Below are positions 24,773-33,945 of a stretch of DNA of 64,000 bases, one piece after another; the first letter of the stretch is position 1, and each line of letters begins with the position of its first letter. Position numbers and translations under genes: made by a program. Origin of the DNA: a bacterium (GTDB taxonomy: Bacteria > Orphanbacterota > Orphanbacteria > Orphanbacterales > Orphanbacteraceae); assembly GCA_025782575.1 (NCBI GenBank), contig JALGYY010000009.1:35512-99511 (forward strand), written 5' to 3'. The notes below the pieces were generated by a model. It was not told the DNA's origin. It saw only the letters and a list, made by a program, of their open reading frames with translations, and made no database searches.

Positions 24773-27010
24773 CTACTGGTACCGCTCGGCGCGCGTGACC
24801 CACTCATCCAGATTCGGTTCCTTCGGGTCGAATGGTTGACCCGGATGGATGCAGTCGGCCGGACAGCCTTCGGCGGCCAGCACGATCTCGCGGTAGAGGC
24901 CACCACGGGGGTCGCCGATGATGACCTGGTTGTTGTCGTCGTAAACGAAGATCTTCGCGTTAATATTGACGCAGTCGTTGCAGCTCGTACAGAGGGCCGT
25001 TTCCACCCAGGGCTCCTCGGAGAATTCTTCGTCCTCTTCCTCGGCGGCAGCTGGGGCGGGGGCGGCTGCTTCGGCCGTTGCTTCGGCTGCCGGGGGAGGA
25101 ACTGCTGCCGGTGAGGGAGCGGCTGGGGCGGGAGCAGTGGACGTCGCGGCTCCTCCGGCCAATTCTGTCGCCAGATCAAGACCGAGCAGTGACTGCGCCA
25201 GTCCTGCCATCGCCTTTTCCGTCGTCTCTTCCCTTACTTTTGTGATCTCGTCTTCGTGGCGGAGCTGAGTACGATCCCTTTCTGCGGCCGCTTCATTGTG
25301 CGCTTCCTGAACTGCTTTTTCGACCGCTTCCCGTACATACTCGCTCTTGATTCCGGCGAGCTCCTGAAGTGTTCGCCAGTAATCGAGCCGATCCCGGCAG
25401 GCCATCGCCAATGTGCGGGTCACTGCGAGAAGGACCGGACCGTTCTCCCCTACAGCCCGAATGTAAGGAATCTTGTGGATCGAAGATTCTTTATCGAGGT
25501 CCAGATATTCGGCGAGTGGGGCGAGGTACTTCTTCGATACGCCATCCTGAAGAGGGAGAAAATCGGCCTTTCGAATCTTCCGGAGAAGGGCGAAGTCGGC
25601 CAGTGTGAAGACTTCTTTCTCTCCGGTCTTCTGATCTCCGTCATCCGGATCGGCCAGGTCGAAAAGCGGCCAGTCCTGTTCCGGCTGAGGATTATCAGTG
25701 AAGTCCATCCGCCTTGCCCATGACGTACCGGCTGCCGGATCGTACCGGAAGAAAGGATGGGACCGTGAAGCGAGTCCGCCGTCGGCGTAGAGCACCAGGT
25801 CGTTCTCTGCATCGCCGACCATTCGTTCGGTCATGTGCAGAGCGGGGAGAATCCCGTCCAGCGCCTGCAGAAAACCTTTCAGCAAGTGCTTGGGATAGGT
25901 AGGTGAGGACTGCTGCACGAATGCGTTCCGGTGAGAAAGACCGAAATAGCCGAGCTCGATTGAACTCTTGCCCGGATCACGCTCCGAAAGATAGCCTGCC
26001 GGGTCGACCGAAGCGATCACATGAATCGGTTTGGATGACGCAAGGAGACAGGAGAGTGTGTGGATTCCGTCCCCCTGAAGACGGTCCGCGTTTTCTATGG
26101 CTACCACTACCGGCAGAAGGGCGAGTTCCCCGGCCGTAAAGACCGAAGGGCCGAACTGCCGAAACCAGATCTCATGACGATCCGCTCGATAGCGCCCTTC
26201 CGCTTCGAGCCGTGCCATACGAACAGCCAGGAAGAGGGGAGTATGATCGTTCGCCATCCGGTCGAACTCGGCGACTGCCTGTGTGCAGGGATCGTCGTTC
26301 TGTACGAATCGGCTCCCCGGATCATTCTCCCCCTTGGCAGGAGAGAACGAATGATCATGCACGACGACCAGCTCAGATTGCGTGTCGAGGGCGAGATGAG
26401 CTTCCATGGTGGCCAGCGCCGATTCAAGCCGCTCCCGACGTTCGGTCGCCATCGCAACGGAGCCCCGCCGCTCGCCGAAAAGCTCGGAGAGTGCGGTCGG
26501 GTCCATGAACTGCGATCCTGTGGCGCCTACCGTCTGGCTGAGGTGCTCCGGTGCACGAGCTTCCGGCCTTTTCAGACGATCCACCTCGAGCATGCCCCGA
26601 AGGGCGGTGCAGAGCTCTCCCAGTTCCACGCGGAACGGGGTGCGCCTCGCCGCGAGCCGGCTCTTGACCGCCGCACGAAAAATATGAAGAGCGCTCTGAT
26701 CGTTCAGATCGATTACAAAAGCATGATCCGATGCCGCGAGACCCTTGTCCGGATCGACGCTCTGGATGATGGAATCGCTCTCCCCGGGAACAAGTAGCAG
26801 CGGATAGGGGCTGCGCTTTTCCTGGCCAGACAGGCCGGGAAGTGCGGCGGGCAGATACGCGCCCCCGTCACCGCTATTCAGAGCGGCGTCGGATGAGCCT
26901 TCGAAGTGGAAACGTCGCAGGAGATGAATGTACTCCCGCTGATCGACTTTCGGTGCGGGTTCAGGGTTCGGTCCGGGCGCTTCGCCTTTGGTCATCGTTC
27001 CGTTCTCCAT
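24773..27010 (-). CDS. PFOR-like protein with tethered C-terminal ferredoxin
   Basis: 745 residues; an ATG at 26995 with GGAG upstream is an equally good start. Residues ~290-430 correspond to a degenerate thiamine domain of PFOR (LLPVVVAIENADRLQGDGIH, then SHPFFRYDPAAG). Residues ~465-600 (YWRTLQELAGIKSEYVREAV) match the C-terminal module of the giant neighbour (IWRTLQEIAGVVTPF), so the two are paralogs there. A ~45-residue Ala/Pro/Glu linker (~618-662) resembles swinging-arm linkers. It leads to a single [4Fe-4S] ferredoxin with C674, C677, C680 and C716 (CTSCNDC, EGCPADC). The likely job is to take electrons from KorAB and carry them to RnfB. It lies 4 nt after korB and 14 nt before rnfB. 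Confidence 0.85.
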   Translation of the reverse strand: MENGTMTKGEAPGPNPEPAPKVDQREYIHLLRRFHFEGSSDAALNSGDGGAYLPAALPGLSGQEKRSPYPLLLVPGESDSIIQSVDPDKGLAASDHAFVIDLNDQSALHIFRAAVKSRLAARRTPFRVELGELCTALRGMLEVDRLKRPEARAPEHLSQTVGATGSQFMDPTALSELFGERRGSVAMATERRERLESALATMEAHLALDTQSELVVVHDHSFSPAKGENDPGSRFVQNDDPCTQAVAEFDRMANDHTPLFLAVRMARLEAEGRYRADRHEIWFRQFGPSVFTAGELALLPVVVAIENADRLQGDGIHTLSCLLASSKPIHVIASVDPAGYLSERDPGKSSIELGYFGLSHRNAFVQQSSPTYPKHLLKGFLQALDGILPALHMTERMVGDAENDLVLYADGGLASRSHPFFRYDPAAGTSWARRMDFTDNPQPEQDWPLFDLADPDDGDQKTGEKEVFTLADFALLRKIRKADFLPLQDGVSKKYLAPLAEYLDLDKESSIHKIPYIRAVGENGPVLLAVTRTLAMACRDRLDYWRTLQELAGIKSEYVREAVEKAVQEAHNEAAAERDRTQLRHEDEITKVREETTEKAMAGLAQSLLGLDLATELAGGAATSTAPAPAAPSPAAVPPPAAEATAEAAAPAPAAAEEEDEEFSEEPWVETALCTSCNDCVNINAKIFVYDDNNQVIIGDPRGGLYREIVLAAEGCPADCIHPGQPFDPKEPNLDEWVTRAERYQ

Positions 27011-27014
27011 CCGA

Positions 27015-27968
27015 TCAGATCGCGAATCGGGCGATCTCTTCGCGGACCGCCTTCAGTTTGTCACCGGCATCCATGTCGAGACCATGGTTCGTGAATTCAT
27101 CGTATATAACCGTATTCGGATCATGGAACAGGAGGCCGATCGCCAGCTTCCCTTCGAGGGTCGAAAGATCACGAGCTCCGGTCATATCCGAGGGATCGTG
27201 CACTACTTTGTTCTTGAACTTCTTCTCTACTGCCGGCTCCACCTCGATCCCGTTCTCGTGGGTAAGCAGGATGAGCCTGGTCGGATCGTTAATAATAGGG
27301 TCAAAAAGATTCGGCGTAAATGTGGGGCATCGCTGCATGATTCGCACGAAGCTGAGCCCTTTGTGTTGGTAGGCCGCGTTCAACGTGGCGTAGAGATGGG
27401 GCGGGTTCCAGTCAACCGTCTGAGCTACGAACGATACATTTGTGAACCCGAGCGTCGCCAGTGTCGGGTTCAAAGGGGGTAACCATGTTCCGGATGGGTG
27501 CGTACTCGTTACCAATCCCTGGGGGCTCGTAGGTGAGGACTGATTCTTGGTAAGGCCGTAGACGTTATTGTCGAAGAGCATGACCGTGATGTTCATGTTA
27601 TATCGAATCGCGTGAATCCAGTGGCCGGCGCCGATCGAACAGCAATCGCCGTCACCGGTGGCGACCCAGATGTCCAGGTCAGGTCTTCGGGCCTTGATGC
27701 CGCATGCCACGGGAAGAGCTCTCCCATGGAGCCCGTGGAATCCATATGTGTTCATATAATGAGGGAAACGACTCGAACAGCCGATTCCAGAGACGGCGAC
27801 CATCTTCTCCGGCGGAATCTGATTGTCCCGGCAGATTCGCTTCACAGCGGATAGAACAGCGAAGTCACCACATCCGGGGCACCATCGCGCTTCGCCGCCG
27901 TCATAATCCTCGATCGTGTACTGATTGGGAGGAAGCTCCTGAATCCAATCGGCTTCTTTCTTGATCAT
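27015..27968 (-). CDS. korB: 2-oxoacid:ferredoxin oxidoreductase, beta subunit
   Basis: 317 residues. ARWCPGCGDFAVLSAVKR and VSGIGCSSRFPHYMNTYGFHG hold cluster- and substrate-site residues. The thiamine motif is intact: VATGDGDCCSIGAGHWIHA, then FDNNVYGLTKNQSSPTS. This is the normal catalytic beta chain of the KorAB type, which decarboxylates 2-oxoglutarate (or another 2-oxoacid) to acyl-CoA with ferredoxin as acceptor. Its start overlaps the korA stop by 4 nt. It is the only intact thiamine subunit of this kind in the operon, which is why the two PFOR-like proteins need not be catalytic. Confidence 0.93.
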   Translation of the reverse strand: MIKKEADWIQELPPNQYTIEDYDGGEARWCPGCGDFAVLSAVKRICRDNQIPPEKMVAVSGIGCSSRFPHYMNTYGFHGLHGRALPVACGIKARRPDLDIWVATGDGDCCSIGAGHWIHAIRYNMNITVMLFDNNVYGLTKNQSSPTSPQGLVTSTHPSGTWLPPLNPTLATLGFTNVSFVAQTVDWNPPHLYATLNAAYQHKGLSFVRIMQRCPTFTPNLFDPIINDPTRLILLTHENGIEVEPAVEKKFKNKVVHDPSDMTGARDLSTLEGKLAIGLLFHDPNTVIYDEFTNHGLDMDAGDKLKAVREEIARFAI

Positions 27969-29890
27969 TTTACTTCCCCTCCGTTGGTACTATCGAGCCT
28001 GCCGATGATCTCGTCGTAGATATCTCTCGGATGGAGTGGTTGTCCGTGCACGTTCGACCAGCAGTCCACATCGCAAAGGGTTCGAGATCGAATTAAACGG
28101 GCGAGCTGGGCTCGTCTGCGATTCTCGACCGTTACAAGGGGATCATCCGCCGGATCGCTGTAGTTGATCTCGACTGTCATGACATGGTTGAAGCGGGCGA
28201 ATATCTCGCTGAGCCCCGGCTCGAGAGGGGACAGGAATCGAAGGTGAAGGGAAGAAACTTTGCGGCCGTCCGCCTGCAGATTCGCCACAGCCTCATCAAT
28301 GGCGCCGAGAGTTGATCCCCAACCGATGACCAGAAGATCCCCTTCGGGCTCCCCGTTTATTACAGGGGTTCGAAGGGTCGACTGGAACGACGCGAGCTTC
28401 CGGCTTCTCATCGTGCAGCCGAACTGATTCGCCTCGGGTTCATAGGCGACCTTGCTCTCTTCGGTATGTGCGAGGCCGGTAAGTACGTACTCACCACCTA
28501 CCTGTCCCGGAATCGGTCTGGTTGACATGCCGGTCTTATGATCCCAATCATACGCTCGTACGCCCTCTTGCCAGGGGGACTGGTCGAACGGCGACGCAAG
28601 CCACTCGGCCTGCGGCTCGGGCCGCGGGAAAGGCTGCACGCCGGTTGCGAGATTGGCATCGGAAAGGAGAAGCACCGGCATGCGGAACTCCTCGGCCAGT
28701 TTCCTCGCGACAATCACGAAGTGGAAGCACTCCTCGATCGTGGCGGCGGCCATCACTATTTTGGGGTTGTCGCCGGTAGCCCCGAACACGGCCGTAAGAA
28801 GTTCACCCTGCTCCACTTTCGTCGGAAGACCGGTACTCGGCCCCCCACGCTGCACGATAATCGTGACAAGCGGAATCTCCGCCATGACGGCCAGGCTCAG
28901 GAACTCGGTCTTCAGCGCGAGTCCCGGTCCCGAAGTGATCGTGCATGCCGTTTTGCCTGCGTAGGAAGCGCCGACCGCGAAACCGATCGCGGCGATCTCG
29001 TCTTCCGCCTGATGTAGAATACCGCCCGCCCGATGAAATGTGCCTGCCAGGTGATGAGATACGGACGTTGCCGGCGTGATCGGATACATGGCGACCACAT
29101 CCATGCCTGACGCCATGATCCCGAGTGCCAGCGCCTGGTTTCCGTTCATCACGACCTGGGGCGGGATTTCTTTCCTCGGGGGAATCTCGACGGAAAGGTC
29201 ACTGAGCTGGGTGCGGCCATAATCGAAGCCGGCCTGAAGCAGGCTCCGGTTCAGCTCAATGACCTTTTCTCCCTTCTTCTTGAAGACGACCGCGATCTCG
29301 TCGGCCGCTTTCTGGAGATCCCGACCGTAAATACTGCACAGCATGCCCAGAACAAACATGTTCTTGCCTAATCTGGGATCGGGCATGAACTCGAGGCATT
29401 TCTCCTCGAGAGGCATTTCGCGAACATCGAGGCCGAGTCGCTTGAACTCCTTGACCGCCTCTGTGTACTGCTTCTGCACTTCAGCCATCGGGCTTGCGGC
29501 CCACTTGTTCTCCAGGAGAACAACGGTCCCTTTCTTGTACGCATGCTGCTCAATACGTCCGTAAAGGACCTGTTCATTAAACGCGACAACGAGGTCGGCT
29601 TCATCCCCCATATTGGTGACATTGTCGGAGGCGATCCGGACACGAATACCGCTCGCACCCGCCTTGGAACGGGCAGGCGGCTTGATCTCCGCCGGAATGA
29701 TCTCAACTGTCCAGACGCCATTTCCCATTTTGGCGCTGATGGTGCCGAAGGTCTGCCCGGCTTTCTGAGCACCTTCGCCTGAGTCGCTTACGATTTCGAC
29801 GATCTGCTCGCTCTTGACTACGGCTCCGTTCGCTCCACCGGATGACTTTCCTGCCGGCGTCGCAACCGATGATCCGTCTGTTCCGCTCAT
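27965..29890 (-). CDS. korA: 2-oxoacid:ferredoxin oxidoreductase, fused gamma-alpha subunit
   Basis: 641 residues from the ATG at 29890 with GGGGAG ten nt upstream; a TTG at 29899 is in frame but too close to that site. The N-terminal ~200 residues are the gamma domain (ADLVVAFNEQVLYGRI, GKNMFVLGMLCSIYG). The alpha domain follows with GNQALALGIMASGMDVVAMYPITPATSVSH, EDEIAAIGFAVGASYAGK and TSGPGLALKTE, and ends in a transketolase-C-like part. YPITPATS is typical of KorA-type enzymes rather than pyruvate enzymes (YPITPSS), so 2-oxoglutarate is the favoured substrate. First gene of the ten-gene operon. Confidence 0.93.
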   Translation of the reverse strand: MSGTDGSSVATPAGKSSGGANGAVVKSEQIVEIVSDSGEGAQKAGQTFGTISAKMGNGVWTVEIIPAEIKPPARSKAGASGIRVRIASDNVTNMGDEADLVVAFNEQVLYGRIEQHAYKKGTVVLLENKWAASPMAEVQKQYTEAVKEFKRLGLDVREMPLEEKCLEFMPDPRLGKNMFVLGMLCSIYGRDLQKAADEIAVVFKKKGEKVIELNRSLLQAGFDYGRTQLSDLSVEIPPRKEIPPQVVMNGNQALALGIMASGMDVVAMYPITPATSVSHHLAGTFHRAGGILHQAEDEIAAIGFAVGASYAGKTACTITSGPGLALKTEFLSLAVMAEIPLVTIIVQRGGPSTGLPTKVEQGELLTAVFGATGDNPKIVMAAATIEECFHFVIVARKLAEEFRMPVLLLSDANLATGVQPFPRPEPQAEWLASPFDQSPWQEGVRAYDWDHKTGMSTRPIPGQVGGEYVLTGLAHTEESKVAYEPEANQFGCTMRSRKLASFQSTLRTPVINGEPEGDLLVIGWGSTLGAIDEAVANLQADGRKVSSLHLRFLSPLEPGLSEIFARFNHVMTVEINYSDPADDPLVTVENRRRAQLARLIRSRTLCDVDCWSNVHGQPLHPRDIYDEIIGRLDSTNGGEVK

Positions 29891-29959
29891 CTGACTCAAT
29901 CTCCCCAGTTACGGATATTCGTTCCCGCGAATCCCAATCACATGGATCAAGTAATCGGC

Positions 29960-29965
29960 ATTATA
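29960..29965 (-). promoter_or_regulatory. Possible -10 box of the kor-rnf operon
   Basis: On the minus strand this reads TATAAT, a perfect -10, about 70 nt upstream of the korA start. No good -35 is seen 16-18 nt further upstream, so an activator or another sigma factor may be involved. An inverted repeat (GGCAGTAATTGCC, 29972-29984) overlaps the -35 region and could bind a regulator. Confidence 0.35.
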
Positions 29966-29984
29966 TCGGCCTGGCAGTAATTGC

Positions 29985-30400
29985 CGGGGGCCGGTAGGAA
30001 TCGGGCCATCATACGAATACCATAGTGGAAGAACACGCTGGTACTCCGCGTGCCTTCATGATCCCCCTCAGCGGAGCCCGAGCCTCCTCTTGAGACCGGG
30101 GCCGCCATCCAGAACACTACAAAATGTACGGATTTCGTTCTTTCAGGCAAGGACGAAGAGTATGGCAAAATCTCCTTCTCACTCCGGGAGAATGCCCTGG
30201 CCCGGAGACGCCGCTGATAGGTTCATGAGGCCGATCTTACCACCGGCAGCGCCTCCTGTCCGTCTCCGGAATGAGACTTGCCGCCTCGAGCCGGGGAGCT
30301 TACCTTGTGAAAAGTACGGCCAACCCCGGGAGCCTTCAGGGCCGGCGAAAAGCGGTTCACCTCCTGGGCAATGCAGTCACCTGAACCAGATAGGTATGAA
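29985..30400. other. Intergenic region between divergent operons
   Basis: About 415 nt between the kor-rnf operon and resB. The several ORFs that cross it have no ribosome site and no recognisable domain. I see no tRNA, riboswitch core or repeat. It probably carries the promoters and leaders of both operons; a structured leader or small RNA cannot be excluded by eye. Confidence 0.5.
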
Positions 30401-32113
30401 ATGACCCGGTCTCCACGATCGAACGGACTAATCCCTTTTCTTGGATCGGTGAAGCTGACTATCGCCCTCCTGGCGATCTTCGGCGTCGCGGTTGCTGTGG
30501 CGACCTTCATCGAAACCGCCTATTCCACAGCAGGCGCCCGAGCCCTCGTTTACAACGCCCTGTGGTTCGAACTCATTCTGGCGCTTCTGGTGGTCAACCT
30601 GCTCATCTCTCTCATAACCGGTTTTCCCTATCGAGCCGCCAAAATCGGTTTTGTCATTACCCACATCTCATTCATTGTGGTTCTGCTCGGCGCCGGCGTC
30701 ACCCGCTGGTTCGGCTTCGAGGGAGTGATGTCAATCCGCGAGGGGGAACGATCAAGCACGATGCTCTCTGATCGGGACCACATCCATCTTGTTACGGGGG
30801 AGGGGAACGCCTCGTTTCCCGTAAGACTCTGGAAACCGGGGGTCAACTCCCTCAGTCGGAAAGTCGAGGTGGCGGGGGAAAAATTCCGGGTTTCGGTGAA
30901 GGAATACTGGCCTCACTATGCTGAGGAGCTCCGGAAAGTCCCGGGGGGAAGCCCTATTCTCCACTACGACCTGGCCGAGGGTAAGAGCCGCCACGGCCGG
31001 ATGGAGCCGGGTGAACAGATCGCGACCGGGGGTTTTACCGTCCGGTTTGACGACACCGCTCCCGCTGACGAATTGGTCATCTCGTCCGCCGGATCGCAGT
31101 TCGGTGAGATCGTAGTTCGCCTGGATGGTGAAGAGGCGGGGACTGCCGTTCGCCCGGGCGAGGAGTCGTCTGTCAGACTCGGGGATCTGGAGGTTCGGAT
31201 CCTGGAGTTCTATCCTGATTTCCGTGTGGGGAGTGAACCGGATTATTCAGCGCCCATGTCCAATCCGGCTATCCAGGTCGGAATCAAGGGGCCGAACGGA
31301 GCTTCTGAGGAACGATACCTGTTCGCGCTCCATCCTGAATTCAATATGGGGCATACCGGTGAGCCGACTTTCGCTGACCTGGACATTCGCTATGCCTATG
31401 GCCGTACGCTCTACCTGTCAATGAACGCAGAGGGTCAACTGACCGGGGTGGCTGATTTCCAGGTGACGCTCTCGAGCGGGGCGGAAGGGGATGGCGAACG
31501 GGATCAGCCGAGCGGCGAGTCATTCCTCGTTCCAGACGGGACGATGCTCCAGGGTGCGGGCGGAGCCTTCACGGTGAGCGCGTTCTGGCAATCGGCAAAG
31601 CTGGTGCCGTCTCAAGGGACCGAAGACCACATGCCGTCCGCCGTCCGTATCGAAGTGCAGGATGGAAATGGGAACAAGGGTGAGGCAATCGTCAAGCGGT
31701 GGACGGGAACCACGCCGGTCCGGCTGGGAGATCGGGAAGTCTCCGTCGCCTACCAGCCCGTTCAGATCCGGCTCCCCTATGAGATCTATTTGGATGACTT
31801 CAAGCTGGTAACGTATCCGGGGAGTCAGAATCCCGCGAGTTTCGAGAGCCACGTGCGGGTCTATGATCCCGAGCGAGGTGTGGACGGCAAGCCGTCACGA
31901 ATTTATATGAACCATCCGCTTACCTATCGAGGCTACAAACACTTCCAGTCTTCATACGATCAGGACAGAAGGGGGACGGTCCTCTCAGTCAATCATGATC
32001 CGGGCAAATGGCCGACGTATGCGGGCTATACATTGATGACGATCGGGTTTCTTGTGACCCTCACCAGAGGCCTGGTCTGGAACAGGGCTCCGAAAGTGAG
32101 CAAAGGACGATGA
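30401..32113 (+). CDS. resB: Cytochrome c biogenesis protein ResB (Ccs1)
   Basis: 570 residues from the ATG at 30401; an ATG at 30371 adds ten residues without a ribosome site. LGSVKLTIALLAIFGVAVAVATFIE is the first ResB helix. Two more follow (LVVNLLISLITGF, VITHISFIVVLLGAGVTRWFG), then a ~400-residue periplasmic domain, and a last helix near the C-terminus (AGYTLMTIGFLVTLTRGLVW) preceded by NHDPGKWPTYAGY. With CcsA it delivers and attaches haem to apocytochrome c in system II. The stop overlaps the ccsA start (ATGA). It implies that the organism makes c-type cytochromes. Confidence 0.9.
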   Translation: MTRSPRSNGLIPFLGSVKLTIALLAIFGVAVAVATFIETAYSTAGARALVYNALWFELILALLVVNLLISLITGFPYRAAKIGFVITHISFIVVLLGAGVTRWFGFEGVMSIREGERSSTMLSDRDHIHLVTGEGNASFPVRLWKPGVNSLSRKVEVAGEKFRVSVKEYWPHYAEELRKVPGGSPILHYDLAEGKSRHGRMEPGEQIATGGFTVRFDDTAPADELVISSAGSQFGEIVVRLDGEEAGTAVRPGEESSVRLGDLEVRILEFYPDFRVGSEPDYSAPMSNPAIQVGIKGPNGASEERYLFALHPEFNMGHTGEPTFADLDIRYAYGRTLYLSMNAEGQLTGVADFQVTLSSGAEGDGERDQPSGESFLVPDGTMLQGAGGAFTVSAFWQSAKLVPSQGTEDHMPSAVRIEVQDGNGNKGEAIVKRWTGTTPVRLGDREVSVAYQPVQIRLPYEIYLDDFKLVTYPGSQNPASFESHVRVYDPERGVDGKPSRIYMNHPLTYRGYKHFQSSYDQDRRGTVLSVNHDPGKWPTYAGYTLMTIGFLVTLTRGLVWNRAPKVSKGR

Positions 32114-33864
32114 GAATGCGACTGCAGATAAGGGATGGATGGTTACTCATGGCCGCGCTTGCCGCCTGCCTGACCACACTGCCCGGCATCGCTCCCGCTC
32201 AGGATGTGGTGGCCGGGGAGCCCCACCGGCACACAGGGCCGGTCAAGAACTTCCTGTCCGAAGAATCGCGGGACATGATCGGCCGGTTGATGGTCCAGGA
32301 CTATCAAGGTCGGATGAAGCCACTCGATACCCTCGCCCGCGAATCGATCATGAAGATATCCAAGAAGAGTCATTTCGATGGATGGGAACCGATCGACATG
32401 TTCTTCAGCATGATGATCCATCACGATTACTGGAACGATCAGGCGTTGCTCGCAGTCCGCTATCCGGGACTGAAAGACTTTCTGGGTGTGTCGGAAGCGA
32501 CGAAGCACGTAACGCCGGCGTCCCTGTATGACGGAGTGGGGAACTATCGGCTCTCCCGCGATATCGATGTCGCCCACCGAACGCCGGACAAAGAGAAATC
32601 GAAGACGCAGAAAAAGCTCCTCTCTTTCGATGAGCGTTTCAATCTTTTCATGATGACCGGCTACGGCCTTACACTGCGGATCTTTCCCGTGCCCGGTCAC
32701 GAGAACAACACCTGGCTCTCAGCGGAAGACATCGTCAAAGAGGCACCGGCAGCCGGACGTGAATACCAGGAGGTTCTGGGTACTTTCCTTCATGCCCTCC
32801 AGGATCGTTCGGAACCGGCGATTCACGAGAGTGTGGGAAAGATTGCCGCGATCCAGAAGGAGCTGGGACAGGATGTGCTCCCTTCGGGGGCGGCTCTCTG
32901 GGCGGAACTTCAGTTGAACAAGCTGAAGCCCTTCACCTGGGCGAGCCTGCCCTATCTGGCAGCATTTCCCCTCCTGATCGCTGCCTACGCCTGGTCGCTG
33001 ATCCGGCATCGCGGCGGCCCGCTCAGCCTCAAGAACCCGCTCTATGCTCTCGGCCTCCTCGTTTTTCTGTCCGGGATGATTCTTCACCTCTATGGTTACG
33101 TGCTCCGGTGGATCTCGTCCGGCCGGGCGCCGCTCAGCAACGGATACGAATCACTCGTCTTTATTGCGCTCATGATCGCGGTGGCGGGACTCCTGTTCGA
33201 GATGGGAGGGAAGCGCGGGTCGATCGCGGGCCTCTCCAGCCTACTCGCTTCGGTCATTCTGGGCGTCTCCATGCTCCCGACGTTTGATCCGGCGATCACC
33301 CCCCTCGTGCCGGTGCTCGCTTCGTTCTGGCTCATCGTGCATGTCACGATCATCACGGCGAGTTACGGATTTCTGGGGCTCGCCGCGGTGATGGCGATGA
33401 CCATTCTGTTTCTCCACTTCTTCAAAGGCCGGAAGCGCCGCACTTTACAGTTGGCGATCTACGAACTCGACCGGCTTCACTGGCACGTCCTGGTTACCGG
33501 TCTCGCGTTCTTAAGCATCGGTACGTTTCTAGGCGGTGTCTGGGCGAACGAATCGTGGGGACGTTACTGGGGTTGGGATCCGAAAGAGTCCTGGTCTCTC
33601 GTTACGATCCTGATCTATGCGGTGGTCGCCCACTTCCGGTGGATCGAGAAGCTCCGCGACCCGATTCATATGGCGGCGGGCAGTTTCCTGGCCATCTGGA
33701 CCGTGGGCATGACCTATTTCGGTGTGAACTACTTCCTGTCGGGGCTTCATTCCTACGCGCAGGGAGATTCGCCCGGCGTACCGACATGGGTATTCGTCAT
33801 GGCGATCAGCATGGTACTGATCACGTTCGGAAGCTACCAGGTCAATCGGGCGAAACGCTGGTAA
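32110..33864 (+). CDS. ccsA: Cytochrome c haem-handling protein CcsA (ResC) with N-terminal extension
   Basis: 584 residues from the ATG that overlaps the resB stop, with AAAGGA upstream. A cleavable signal (LLMAALAACLTTLPGIAPAQ) and a ~230-residue periplasmic extension (QDYQGRMKPLDTLARESIMK) precede the membrane domain. The haem-binding WWD motif is present as NESWGRYWGWDPKESWSL. His residues for haem are visible at ILHLYGYV, WLIVHVTI and VVAHFRW. The extension is like that of Bacteroidetes-type CcsA proteins. A strong hairpin follows at 33883-33914. Confidence 0.9.
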   Translation: MRMRLQIRDGWLLMAALAACLTTLPGIAPAQDVVAGEPHRHTGPVKNFLSEESRDMIGRLMVQDYQGRMKPLDTLARESIMKISKKSHFDGWEPIDMFFSMMIHHDYWNDQALLAVRYPGLKDFLGVSEATKHVTPASLYDGVGNYRLSRDIDVAHRTPDKEKSKTQKKLLSFDERFNLFMMTGYGLTLRIFPVPGHENNTWLSAEDIVKEAPAAGREYQEVLGTFLHALQDRSEPAIHESVGKIAAIQKELGQDVLPSGAALWAELQLNKLKPFTWASLPYLAAFPLLIAAYAWSLIRHRGGPLSLKNPLYALGLLVFLSGMILHLYGYVLRWISSGRAPLSNGYESLVFIALMIAVAGLLFEMGGKRGSIAGLSSLLASVILGVSMLPTFDPAITPLVPVLASFWLIVHVTIITASYGFLGLAAVMAMTILFLHFFKGRKRRTLQLAIYELDRLHWHVLVTGLAFLSIGTFLGGVWANESWGRYWGWDPKESWSLVTILIYAVVAHFRWIEKLRDPIHMAAGSFLAIWTVGMTYFGVNYFLSGLHSYAQGDSPGVPTWVFVMAISMVLITFGSYQVNRAKRW

Positions 33865-33882
33865 GCGGGTCGGGAAGCTATG

Positions 33883-33914
33883 AGAACGGCCCGCTCCCCG
33901 GAGCGGGCCGTTCT
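33883..33914. terminator. Perfect 14-bp hairpin between convergent ccsA and mdh
   Basis: AGAACGGCCCGCTC (33883-33896), loop CCCG, and GAGCGGGCCGTTCT (33901-33914) form a perfect stem. It lies 18 nt after the ccsA stop and 31 nt beyond the mdh stop on the other strand, so it probably ends both transcripts. T-tracts are short on both sides. Confidence 0.75.
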
Positions 33915-33945
33915 GTATCAAACAACGACCTGCAGGTCTGCCGAT

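Noticed and set aside
29985..30400. A riboswitch, RNase P RNA, tmRNA or tRNA in the largest gap.
   Set aside because: I searched both strands by eye for their conserved cores and found none.
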